From assembly GCA_006176705.1 (NCBI GenBank), contig QRFJ01000759.1:248001-312000 (forward strand): a DNA stretch of 64,000 bases, in the 5' to 3' direction. This document shows, piece by piece, positions 23,916 through 35,497 of the stretch. The position numbers and the translations under genes are program-made. Source of the DNA: Cocos nucifera. Its lineage: Eukaryota; Streptophyta; Magnoliopsida; Arecales; Arecaceae. The notes under the pieces are model-generated. The model was not told the DNA's origin and did not search any database. It saw only the letters and a program-made list of their open reading frames with translations. Within the stretch, counting starts at the first letter, position 1. Each line of letters starts with the position of its first letter.

Positions 23916-26183
23916 TGAAGAAAAAATTTGATTTTCCACCACAGGATAGTCTAGATCTAATTAGATCTAAGGCAGACTTTTCTACAAAAATTCCTACCAC
24001 CTGATTAGATCTAAGAGTTCTTAGATCTGATCATGGTGATCTGATATTAAAAAATTAAAAATAAAATTAAATTAGATTTAATTTTAAGTACCTTGTTGGA
24101 TAATCTGATTATTCTATGATGATCCTATTGGTTTCTGAGGTTCTAGAAGGAGCCATGCATGCGCCTGGCCTTTATTGATATCCACTCGAACAAGATCTAA
24201 ATATCTTCTCCTCACAAATCTCTCCTACAAAGATTAGATCTAAATCTGATCTGTAGATCCTTCAAAACTATTTCTGAAGGTAGCCCATCCATCTCACGAA
24301 CACCATCGCATAGATCATGAATCTCATGCCAAAAACCTTAGACCTTCAACTCAGATTTGTGCCTAATCTTTTAGGCATGTAGAAAAGAGGGAGAGAGAGG
24401 ATAGAGGGGGTGTGGGATATCAGAGGACTGGCTCCTTTGGGCATGAAAAATATTTTGTGTGATCTCTCTACAATGGCATGAGAAAGGTTTCTTAAACCCA
24501 ACACCACATAGAGTCCCTCTTTGACCAAATAACCAACTTATTTGATCATTGGGACTCTAAGGATTATTTTCCATGTGAAAACCCAAATCTCATCTACTTT
24601 TGATGTCAAAAATCAATTAGGAAGGTAGCGGCATGAGTAGATAAGGAAGAGTCCATTGTGCCTAAGACTCTTCCCTCAAGAGTTTGATCCAAATCAAACT
24701 CTATCAAAACTTAGGCAAAACTCTACCATGAATCATGAAATTTGGCACACCCATAGCATGTCTTAAGCCCTATCACATATCCAAAAGTTGTATTAAAAAA
24801 AATTTTAAAAAAATTTCTAGAAGCATTTGATCAGGTGACCCTCAAATTCTCTCAAATAGGTCAACTTTTGACCCTAGTCCAATTGCACTAGGAATGGATT
24901 TAATTTCTACAATTTATCTGACTTGGACTTATTCCAGTCAGATGAAAATAAACCCATTCAAAATATAAAAATAAATTAAATCAAATTTGACTCAATTGCG
25001 ATGAATCAGAAAGATTATAGAAGGACAAAGCTAGGCTCAATCATATGCTAGCACGATTACCTTGAACCTGATTGGATCTAATCCAAATCAATCAAACTAG
25101 ATTAGCTCAATTAATGATATCTAGACCCAAACTCTTATTTCTATAATCTAGTTAGGTTTAGTTTTATATGATAATGAGATATGTCACAATCTCTATCATC
25201 GATATCATCGAAATATCTTTTGATGAATCAGAACTCTTCTGATTCATATAATTAAAATAATCGATCATCAAAATCATTCTAATTGCTTTCAAAATCCACC
25301 AATAACATCTAGCAGTATATGATGGCAATCCATTAGAACTAAAAGTAAACATCTCAGTGCAGCTATCTATGTGATTGGATTCTTCTATCTTGAGCCCCGA
25401 TAGGATTAGGGTTAAGGTGAACTTGTCAAACCCAACATCCATTATATGAATTAATCATTTGATTCGAGTTTGATGTGAAATCCTAATAGAAACTTCTTCT
25501 ATCATCTTCACTCTGCCATGGTCATGGGCTTAAGGACTCAATCTCATGATTATCATAGGGTTACTCCTCATCTACCAAGATAGATAGATCTCCTATTGGT
25601 GCAATCCAATTTCTATAATGAATATGCTATAGCCAACATACACCTCAGGATTCCAAATGGCTAGAAGATCGAGTTATGATGTAGTCAAACTATAACACCC
25701 TCAAGATGAACTACCGATGCACCTCGGGTCAAAAAATCAGACACATCACTACAGCATCGAGCCAGTCATCGACAAGAAGGTAGACTTTCTTATAACTACT
25801 CGAGGTGGTCATGCTCAGTGCCCTCATTCTCTAACAAGTATCTATACTCTCGCTCTAGTATCTTCACACCATAGACTCAAGACACATCTATCCTAAGAAA
25901 GCGATCATATACCAATCTTCCAGATTGATCACCATCCTCATGATGATCCTATAGTCGAGAGCAGTTTATGAGTTAATTATGAAAATTCATGTCTTAAATT
26001 TTTAACTCTTGAAAATATGAATCATCATTACCATTAACTTAAAGGATGTATCACAGACACTTTAAATACACACTATGATAGAAAATAATTTTTTTATTAA
26101 TTTATAGTCAAAATTATAAAATTGCCCTTAGAAGTGTATTATAAGTGTTTAGCCAATCTAGCTTCCAGGGAACACATCTAACA
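23916..26183 (-). mobile_element. Solo LTR of the copia A family, inserted in the YVDD motif of copia C
   Basis: On the minus strand it begins TGTTAGATGTGTTCCCTGG at 26183 and ends TTTTTTCTTCA at 23916, 2268 bases. It aligns end to end with the A and B LTRs but has no internal region on either side. Flanks are CATAT and CATAC. A solo LTR forms when the two LTRs of an inserted element recombine and delete the interior. The host codons split here are those of the RT catalytic YVDD box of element C. Confidence 0.9.
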
Positions 26184-26188
26184 CATAC

Positions 26189-27379
26189 AAGAGTAAGAAC
26201 ATTCTAGACCCATCCTCTAGAAATTGAATATACACATAAGGATCAAATTCATACCTAAAAAGATCGATGCTCCTCATGAAGGTATCGAAGCACTTGTACC
26301 ACTATCTCAGTGACTACTTTAGCCCATACAGCGACTTCTATAGCAAATTTACCTTCTCTTCTATTCCAAATTCTCTGAACCCTGATGGCTGCTGCATGTA
26401 AATGCTCTTCTCCAGATGTCTATAGAGAAATGCCATCTTAACGTCCATCTACTCTAACTCCAAGTTCTGAGCTACAATGATGCTCAGCAGCATCTTGATA
26501 GATGTATGTCTGACGATCGAAGAGAAAATTTTGCTGAAGTCGATGCCTTTCTTTTGGGAGTATTCTTTTGCCACCAATCTTTCTTTGTACCTGATATCTT
26601 CCTGCTCTAAAGTACCCTCTTTGATTTGGAAAATCCATTTGCATCCAATGGATTTCTTCCCCTGTTGGCAGTTGCACCAAACGCCACATCTGATTCTTTT
26701 GGAGAGATTGCATTTCCTCAACCATAGCTTGAACCCACCTATCTCTATCTTGACTCTCTATAGCCTTCTCATAGGTGTAAGGATCTCCATTCACTATCAC
26801 CAGGGTGTATGACACCAAATCTCTAAAGCCATATCGATCTGGCTATCGCATGTTCCTCTTTGGCTTATGCAATGCAACGTCAATGTCAGTCCTTAATCCA
26901 GCTCACTCTCGCTGGTCTTCTTGGCTTCTAACCCCTATTTTAGTCCTCTCCACTTGTGGAGACTCCTTTGAAGAATCCTCCATCTAAAACTCAAGTCCTC
27001 TCGATGCACCTGCAAGTGGCAAAATAGAATAAGAGATTAGTTGTCCAATGCTGCCTTGCTAGACTGTTTGCTGCACCTACTATCCTTCCATGCTACCTCG
27101 CCTATATAGAATTGAGTTTTTATCAAAGGCCACATCCCTACTGATGATAACCTTCTTCTTCAAGAGATTCTATAATCGGTATCTCTTAACACCTTATGGA
27201 TATTCTAAGAACACCATCTTCTTTGCCTTAGCATCTGATTTGCTCTGCTCACCAGCACCAATATGCATAATGCCGTTCACCCAAACACCCTTAAATGGTT
27301 TAGGTTTATACTCCTAGACCATTTCTCCTCTAAAATTTCTCCATCTAACCTGGTGTGAGGTGACTGATTCACTAGATAG
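26189..27379 (-). pseudogene. Copia C: integrase C-terminus and RT 5' part
   Basis: On the minus strand, about 26750-26690 reads WVQAMVEEMQSLQKNQMW, the region before RT, followed by IGCKWIFQIKEG and ERLVAKEYSQKKGIDFSKIFS (about 26660-26500). An MDVKMAFLY segment lies near 26440, and an MFLLLY segment ends at 26184, where the solo LTR cuts the active site. Upstream (27379-26800) are remains of the integrase tail. There are frameshifts near 26690 and several stops. Confidence 0.85.
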
Positions 27380-28500
27380 CAAGCTGCATCCACTTAATCT
27401 ACCCAGAACACCTTAGGAAGTCCTGCCTGCAGTCTCATGCATCTTGCTTTCTCCATAAGGATCTTGTTCATTCTCTCGACCACCCCATTTTGCTGAGGAG
27501 TCTCCTTCATCAAAAAGTATCTTTTGATGCCACACTCCTCATAAAAAATTTGGAACTTCTTGCTGGTGTACTCTCCACCGTTGTCAGACCGCAAACACTT
27601 CATACTTCTGCCCTATTCCTTCTCCAACTCGACCTTCCAAACTTTGAATTTGGTAAAGACTTTTGATTTCTCTCTCATAAAGTAGATCCAAACTTTTCTT
27701 GAGAAGTCATCTATTAGGATCATGAAGTATCTTGCTCCATTTCTGGTTGAAACCAGAGCCGATCCCCACACATCCATGTGAACTAGATCCAGTGGGGCTG
27801 CCGTGAGGGCTGTGCTGACTGCAAACTGAACTCTCCTCTATTTTTTCATCTGGTAAGGCTTACAAAGCTTAGAAAATCCTCCACCCAGATCAAACATTAA
27901 TCCCTTTTTGCTCAACTCCTTTAGCCCTCTATCTTTTATGTGGCCCAAAAGATAATGCCATAAATTATAAGCCCCCTACTGATCCTGCATTGCTATAGCT
28001 TTATTGGATCCTTCGATCACCATAGATCCCTCCATCTTGTAGAGGTTATTTTTCATCCTTCTATCTCTCATCACTATCATGGCTCCATTCGAGATATTCA
28101 ATACTCCACTCTTAGCATGACTGCTAAAGCTGCAGCCGCTCCGCTCTAGGTAGCCCAATGACATAAGGTTCTTCTTTAGCTCTGGAATATATTTCATATT
28201 TGTGAGAGTCCGCACCATTCCATCAAACATCTTCACCCTAATTATTCCAATACCAACGATCTTACAAGGATGATCATCCCCAAGTCTCACACTCCCCCCA
28301 TCGATCTCAGTGTATGTAGAAAACCAAGACCGGTTTCGAGTGTAGTGATGTGAATAGGCTGAATTCAGGGTCCAAACTTCTGTGCTTTGCCTATGACCAT
28401 CCGACACCACCAAGAAGTCATCCTCCACCTCCTGAATAGCAACTATACTCAGAGAATCTGATTCTCCATTTTCTTTCTTTTGATTCTTCAACTGCAGGCA
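27380..28500 (-). pseudogene. Copia C protease, GAG-pre-integrase and integrase core remnant
   Basis: An open stretch of 171 codons (28491-27976) covers the end of gag, the protease and the pre-integrase region. The protease reads WTLNSAYSHHYT where the family has W-x-L-D-S-G, so the catalytic Asp is Asn and the Gly is Ala. The integrase core at 27603-27394 has LRSDNGGEYTSKKF and QQNGVVERMN, with the second Asp and the Glu in normal spacing. The first Asp lies in the degraded piece around 27800. The open stretch is among the longest in the window. Confidence 0.87.
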
Positions 28501-28772
28501 GTCGCGATGAAAATGCCCAATCTTATTGCACGTGTAACACTTTACTTATTTTTTGCCTTTTCAAAAATTTGATCATCCTCTTGATTTTTCTCTAATCCTT
28601 TCTCTTCCAGATCTTTCCCCTACAATCAAACCCTCCTAGGGAATGCAATCTTTGATCATCTTCTCTCTCTGCTCATTTGTGCATAGCATCGAGACAATAT
28701 CTTGATAGTACAGTATCTTTTTTTCCATAGAGTAGTGTTGTGACCAACAGATCAAAGGAAGGGGGCAGTGAA
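28501..28772 (-). pseudogene. Copia C gag, 3' part
   Basis: On the minus strand it continues the gag that E interrupts: SLPPSFDLLVTTLLYGKK-like codons directly after the break, then a decayed region and a CCHC knuckle near 28545-28495 with CNKIGHFHRDC. It joins 38791-39354 through the shared CAAAG. Confidence 0.85.
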
Positions 28773-28777
28773 CAAAG
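28773..28777. repeat. Target duplication of copia E (left copy)
   Basis: CAAAG, repeated exactly at 38786-38790. Confidence 0.93.
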
Positions 28778-30283
28778 TGTTGACTCTAGATTGATTTTGA
28801 TGACAATAAAAGTATTTGAGTATAGATTATTAACTAACATTATTTGTGAGGATGTGTAGTTGTAAATTTCAAGAGCTCACAAACTCCAAGTGTTCCAATT
28901 CATCTAAATGAAGATTTATTATTCAAAATTTTAAAGAAGATATTTCAGATTGGATACACCTATCAAGAGATTTTAATGAAGGTTAAATCAAGGCAAAATG
29001 ACAAGTGTAGCATACAAAGTAATTTGGAAAAGAAAGGATCAAAAACAGTCTTCGACATGCTTGGCATGCAAATTGGGCTGACTTAGTCTGAGATTGAGCT
29101 ATCCTAATCTCAGTGAAAGTAGAAGACAGAAAGGATAGAAAGCTAAATTTTTGTGACCTAGGAGACTGAGCTGATCCAGCTGAAAATTGAGCCAATCTAG
29201 TGAAACTAGGTCGATCCAGTCAAAATGTGAGCCATCCTAGTCTCAGACAATAGAAGAAGATAGAAACAGTATTTCAGAATTTCTGAAACTAAGTCAACCC
29301 AATTAAAAACTGAGCCGACCTAGTTTGGATTGAGTCGATCTAGTTTAAAACTGAGCCGATCCAGTGCTTGTAATGGCTAGTTTTTAGTTCTGCAGCTTTT
29401 TCACTTTACACATCTTCCAATGGCTATTTTAGATCTTTCAATGACTAGATCACTTTCAGAAGCCTATGATGATGACTCGTAATAGTGGAAAACCTAAGGG
29501 ATGCTTAAGAAAATACTTGAGCCAAGAAAAATAACTTTTGAACATACAAGAGAGAGCTTCCAAGTAGGTGTTCAATCCTTCAAGTGTGTAAGCTCAATAG
29601 TGAAAAGGAATGAGTGCTTTTTAGTATTATCCTTGTCCTTCCAACATCCTCAATTAGAGAGAAGTTAGGCCATCACCATTGAAGATCAACTCCTACTTCT
29701 TTCAAGCATTCAAGAGAAGAAATCAAGCCTACAAGCCAAGCTTCCAGATTTTCTTCTCCTAAGCTTCAAGAGTTTGCTTTTATTCTATTTATTGTGTTAT
29801 TCATTTTTATTTCAAGTTTTTTGAGGTGAAAAACTTGGGTTGGTCCAAGCCTAAAGTTGGACATTATATGGTTGTGATTGGTAAGCCAAAGTGAAAATCA
29901 ATCGGGATTGATTGTTAGCCCAAAAAAATAATCATTGTATGATTGTGGTTGGTGAGCCAAGGTCAAAATCAACTGGGTTGGATTGTGAGCCCAAGTAAAA
30001 TAATCAGACTGTAATCATGCCTAGTGATTATAGTTGAATTCCTAAGTGGTCTACTTAGGAAGTGGACGTAGGTACTGAGTTTAGCACCAAACCACTATAA
30101 AATCATTGTATTTGTGATTGTGTGTTACTGTTTTATTGATTTCATTGTTTGCAAATTACATAGCTCATTTTATTTGGTACTTAATTAGATCAATCCACTT
30201 ATATCTTAAGCTTAAAATTTAAAATATCCCAATTCACCCCCCCCCCCCCCCCCGTCCCCTTGGGAAGCCATTCTTAGGCAACA
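28778..30283 (+). repeat. 5' LTR of copia E
   Basis: TGTTGACTCTAGATTG to GGCAACA. Between about 29085 and 29365 it carries several degenerate copies of a CTGAGCCGACCCAGT-like word, also found in the 3' LTR (37612-37910) and in the internal spacer near 35270-35360. A run of 17 C residues is near its end. Confidence 0.92.
30237..30253 (+). repeat. Homopolymer of 17 C in the E 5' LTR
   Basis: The matching place in the 3' LTR reads CACCCCCTCTCTTGGG, so the run expanded in the 5' copy after insertion or is a sequencing/assembly error. Confidence 0.9.
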
Positions 30284-30285
30284 AG

Positions 30286-30300
30286 TGGTATCAGAGCTGA
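30286..30300 (+). other. Primer binding site of copia E
   Basis: TGGTATCAGAGCTGA two bases (AG) after the LTR end CAACA; initiator tRNA-Met type. Confidence 0.88.
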
Positions 30301-30348
30301 TGCTCTAATTTTAGTTGTTGATCAAGCTATCAAAGAGCTAAAGATCAT

Positions 30349-31975
30349 ATGGCAACTCTAATTGGGACTCCATTGGTTGAGGAGCAATCAACTAATAGAC
30401 CTCCATTGTTCAATGGAACTAATTACACATTGGAAAGCATGAATGAGGATATTCATCTAAGCATAAGACTATGATATGTGGAATGTCATAATGATATAAC
30501 CTCACACACCAATAATTACTATTGATGGAGTGTCCATCCCAAAACATGAAAAGAATTGAGTTGAACTTGACAAAAAGAAGGCTCAACTTAATGCCAAAGT
30601 GATGAATGTTCTATATTATGCTTTTGGACGCTAATGAGTTCAATAGGATATCAACATGTTCATCTGCCAAAAAAATCTGGAATAGACTTGAAGTCACCCA
30701 TGAGGGGACTAATCAAGTCAAGGAATCTAAGATAAATATGTTGGTACATAAGTATGAGCTATTTAAAATGGAACCACATGAAATCATCACTGAAATGTTC
30801 ACTAGGTTCACTGATATTTTGAATGATTTGAAAAGTCTTGGAAGAGATTATGCTAATAGTGATGTTGTGCATAAAATTCTTAGGTCTTTGCCAAAGAATT
30901 GGGAGCCAAAGGTGACTGCCATTCAAGAGACGAAAGACTTAAACACTCTAGCATTGGAGAAATTAATTGGATCACTCATGACCCACGAGCGGAACATGAA
31001 CCAAGGAAGAGAAGAGCAAGTTAAGAAAAAGAAGAGCATTGCACTTAAAGCTGCTGCCATCCATATGGAAGAAAGTGATTCCGAAGAGAGTTTGGAAGAT
31101 GATGAGGAGATGGCCATGATAGCAAGAAGATTCAAGAAATTAATAAGAAGAAGAGATTTGAACCTAAGAAAAGTTTAACAAGAAAGACGATTGCAAAGAG
31201 AAAGAAAAAGAGAAAGAACAACCACCTATTTGCTATGAGCACAAAAGGTCCAGACACTTTCGGATGGATTGTCCAATGTTAAAGAAAAGCTCCAAGAAAA
31301 TAAAGAAGTAAGCATACAAAACCATATGGAGCAATGATAAGGACTCTTCTTCAAGTGAGGAAGAACATCAAAGAGAAGAAAAGCAAACCTTTGTCTTATG
31401 GCACATAGTGATGATGAGGTAAATGATAATACCTCAATTTCAAATTTCACTTTTGAAGAATTATATGATGCTTTTAATGACTTAGTTAATGACTTTAAAA
31501 AGCTATTACGTAAGAATAAGGAACTAAAGAAAGAGAATCAATCCTTAAGTAAAAATAAAGTTCAAATAGAAGAAAATGTGAAGAATTTATAAACTAATCT
31601 AGATGAATCAAATAAAAAAATTATATCTTTACAAGATGAAGTGGTAAGATTAAGATCCATAGTAGATAAATATATGCTAAGCTCTAAAAATCTGCAAAAA
31701 TAATTGAAAATCAAAAGATAGTTCTTGATAAAATCGGTATAGGGTGTGATACATCAAGAAAGCAAAAGTCATTAAAAATGTATATGTAAAATCTCAAAAT
31801 TATGGTAGAAGAATTACATGTTACGAATGCAATAAAATTGGACATAAATTTATTGAATGCAAAATCTTTAATTCAAGCAAAACAAAAGTAAAGCAAGTTT
31901 GGGTTCCAAAAGGAACCATTTATGCTAACCCCAAAGGACCCAAGTTAGCTTGGATACCTAAGTTTGCTTGATTAC
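30349..31975 (+). pseudogene. Copia E gag remnant (UBN2-type, two zinc knuckles)
   Basis: ATG at 30349 starts MATLIGTP, with LFNGTNYT near residues 21-30. A frameshift lies near 30480-30600. The central capsid region is open from 30606 to 31178 (190 codons) with AKKIWNRLEVTHEGT and VHKILRSLPKNWEPKVTAIQE, the pattern of the gag-polypeptide (UBN2) family. A first knuckle near 31228-31275 (CYEHKRSRHFRMDC) has lost its second Cys. The second at 31819-31860 (CYECNKIGHKFIEC) is intact CX2CX4HX4C. A Lys/Glu-rich coiled region (31400-31590) lies between them. It forms the particle in an active element. Confidence 0.88.
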
Positions 31976-33515
31976 TTGTATTGGTGTGCTTGGCATCCGT
32001 AAGAGCTAAAAGAAGATGGTACCTTGATAGCAGATGTTCGAGGCATATGATGAAAGATAAATCATAATTTATCTCTCTTGAAGCTAAAGATGGAGATGTT
32101 GTAACATTTGGTGACAATGGTAAAGAAAAAATCATTGATCTCAGTAATATATTGATAACACCCTCTACTAGCTAGAAAATATTTTGTATGTTGAAGAACT
32201 AATGCATAACTTACTTAGCATAAGCCAACTTTGTGATAAGGGCTTTAATGTTTCATTCAAATCATCTCATTGTATTGTAACTAGCTCTATAGATAAAAGT
32301 ATTAAATTTATAGGAAAAAGACATGGAAATATTTACATTGTTGATCTTGATAAACTTAAAAATGAGAATATTGATTGTCTTGTTGCTATGAATGCTAAAC
32401 TAAATGAATCAAGTTGGATTTGGCATAACAGATTAGGTCATGCAAGTATGGACTCTCTAGCAAGACTAATTAAACTTAATTTAGTAAAGGGATTACCTAA
32501 AATAAATTTTGAGAATGATCAAATTTGCAAAGCATGCCAATTTGGTAAACAAATAAAATCTTCATTTAAATCTAAAAATATTATTTCAACTACTAGGCCT
32601 CTAGAATTATTCTATATGGATTTGTTTGGACCTATTTCGACTACTAGTCTTGGAGAAAAAGATATGGCTTTGTAGTAATAGATGATTTTTCAAGATATAC
32701 ATGGATTTTATTTTTATCACATAAAGATGATGCTTTTGATAAGTTTATTGATCTATTTAATAAAATAACAAAATAAAAATAATGTAATGTTTTATATATA
32801 AGAAGTGATTATGGTATGAAATTTGAAAATAAAAAAATTTAAAATTTTTATTCTAATAATGGAATCAATCATAACTTTTCACCACCTAGGACACAATAAA
32901 ATGAGATGGTAGAAAGAAAGAATAGGATATTGATTGAAATGGCATGAACCATGCTTTGTTAAAGCAATCTTCCAAAATATTTTTGGATGGAAGCTATTAA
33001 CACCGCATGCTATGTGCTAAATAGAGCTCTAATTAGACCAATCTTAAAGAAAACTCTATATAAACTCTATAAAGAAAAGAAATCATATATTTCTTACTTT
33101 AAAATCTTTGGATGTAGATGTTTATTCTTATAAATGGTAAAGACAAGCTTGGAAAGTTTGATGCAAAATCAGATGAAGGAATTTTTCTAGGATATTCATT
33201 ACATAGTAGAGCATATAGAGTATTTAATACAAGAACATTGATTATGGAAGAATTCATATATGTAATTTTTAATGAAACTAACTCTCTTAGAATAAGGAAA
33301 GAAGAGCTTGATGTGAATGCAAAAATTTTAGAAAATAAAATGAAAAATATATCACTTGAAGATATTTTCTCTCAAGAAAAAGAAGATAAAGAGCAAGAGG
33401 TTGAAAAAATAATGCCACATTCCCAAGATGATCAAGGTATATCCAACTTACCAAAGGAATGGAGGTATGATCATAATCACCTTAAGGAATTAATAATAGA
33501 TGATCCATCTTAAGG
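31976..33515 (+). pseudogene. Copia E protease and integrase remnant
   Basis: The protease motif near 32017-32046 reads WYLDSRCSRHM, where active relatives have DSG; the Gly is changed to Arg. The pre-integrase domain is open for 163 codons (32184-32675) and holds the HHCC zinc region (WHNRLGHASMD ... CKACQFGKQ). The integrase core has FYMDLFGP (about 32615), IRSDYG (about 32805) and MVERKNR (about 32905), interrupted by a frameshift near 32660 and several stops. A C-terminal open stretch (33118-33513) carries GIFLGYSLHSRAYRVFN. Confidence 0.88.
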
Positions 33516-35120
33516 AGTTAAAACTAGATCATCCTTCAGAGAAGCTATGAATCATATTGCATTTTTATCCCATCTAGAACCTAAAAATATAATTGAAGCT
33601 GAAAAAGATCCAAATTAGATATTAGCAATGCAAGAAGAGTTAAACCAATTTGAAAGAAATAAAGTTTGAAAATTAGTTGAAAGATCTAAAAATTTTCTTG
33701 TAATTGGTACAAATGGGTCTTTAGAAATAAACTAGATGAGAAGGACAATGTAATTAGAAACAAGGCTAGATTGGTTGCACAAGGGTACAATCAAGAAGAG
33801 GGTATTGATTTTTAAGAATTCTTTACATCCGTAGCTAGACTTGAAGCTATTAGATTGCTCTTAGCATTTGCATGTTTCATGAACTTTAAATTTTTTCAAA
33901 TGGATGTAAAGAGTGCATTCTTAAATGGTTTAATTGAAGAAGAAATTTACGTAGAACAACCTCCACGCTTTGAAAGTCAAGAATTACCTAATCATATATA
34001 TAAACTTAAGAAAGCACTATATGGATTAAAACAAGTGCCTAGGACTTGGTATGATAGATTGAGTAAGTTCTAATTAAACAATGATTTTAAAAGAGGTAAC
34101 ATTGATAAAACAATATTTATTAAAAAAAAATCAAGTGATCTATTAATTGTTCAATTATATATTAATGATATAGTATTCGGTGCTACTAATGAAGTTTTGT
34201 GTAGAGAATTTGCTAGTCTCATGCAGGGCAAGTTTGAGATGAGGATGATGGAAGAACTCAACTTTTTTCTCAGACTCCAAATCAAGTAATCAAATGAGGG
34301 GATCTTCATCAACCAAAGTAAATACATCAAGAAAATGTTAAAAAAAAATTGGGATGGAGAATGTCAAAGAAAGTGGCACTCCCATGAGCACAAGTTGCAA
34401 GCTTGATCAAGATCCAAAAAGAAAAGTAGTAAATCCTAAGCCATATCAAGGTATGATTGAATCTTTACTATATTTAACTGTAAGTTGGTCGGACATAATA
34501 TTTAGTGTATGCATGTGTGCACATTATCAATCAAATCCGAAGAAATCACATGTATTAGCAGTTTAAAAAATCTTTAAGTACTTAATAAATATTCAAGATG
34601 TGGGTTTATGATACTCTAAATAATCTTCATTAGACTTAATTGGTTATAGTGATTCAGATTTTGCTGGTTGTTGCTTAGATAGAAAGAGTACAAGTGGTAC
34701 ATGTCAATTTCTAGGAGTGAATTTGATCTCATGGTTTAGCAAGAAATAAAACTCCGCCTTATCTATGGTGGAAGCTGAATACATTGCCATTGGAAGTTGT
34801 TGTGCTCAACTATTATGAATCAAACAATAACTAGAAGATTATGGTATTACTTGTAATAACATTCCTATTTGATGTGACAACACAAGTGCCATAAAATTTA
34901 ACTAAAAATCCCATATTGCATTCAAGAACAAAACATATAGAAGTAAGACATCACTTTATTAGAGAGCATATTCAAAATAATGATATACTTCTTGAATATG
35001 TGTCTACTAAAAATCAAGTTGCTGATATCTTTAAAAAATCCTTGAATATGGAAAGATTTTGCATAATTAGAAGCAATTAGGTTTATTTGATCCAATTTAT
35101 TAAATAAATATCTTGTGATA
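33516..35120 (+). pseudogene. Copia E reverse transcriptase and RNase H remnant
   Basis: NKARLVAQGYNQEEGIDF near 33755-33815 is followed by FFQMDVKSAFLNGLIEEEIYVEQPP (33890-33965) and LKKALYGLKQVPRTWYDRL. The active-site box near 34155-34170 is YIND instead of YVDD, so one catalytic Asp is Asn. RNase H (34640-35090) has GYSDSDFAGC, RKSTSGTCQFLG and EAEYIAIGSCCAQ, then CDNTSAI. Single stops are scattered through it. Confidence 0.88.
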
Positions 35121-35497
35121 ATTGATTTTAAAATGATGAGATGATTAGTTTTCATGTGATGAATTATCTAGTATTTACTCATTTTTATCTCATTTAGAAG
35201 TGAAAATTAAATGAGAAAATTTTTGGACATGAAACACCAATATCAAAGTCTATGCCAAACTGAGTCGACTCAATTTTTTTCTCTATAAAAACTAGGTCAT
35301 CCCAATACTGGGCCGACCCAGTTTTTCTTCAAAGAAAAACTGAGCCAACTAAGTTATCAGGCATTCTATTTTTTAAATGGACAGACTGACAACTTTTTCA
35401 TCTTTCATTTCTTAGCCGTCTAGAAAAAAACCCTAGAAACCCTCAAGCCATTCCCTAGAAACCCATTTCCACTGCTCTTAGGAGGGATTTTGGAATC
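35121..35497 (+). other. Spacer between pol and ORF3 of copia E
   Basis: No coding. It holds three or so degenerate copies of the CTGAGCCGACCCAGT-like word (35270-35360) that also occurs in the E LTRs. A short leader (GGAGGGATTTTGGAATC) precedes the ORF3 ATG. A splice acceptor or promoter for ORF3 could lie here; none is defined. Confidence 0.5.
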
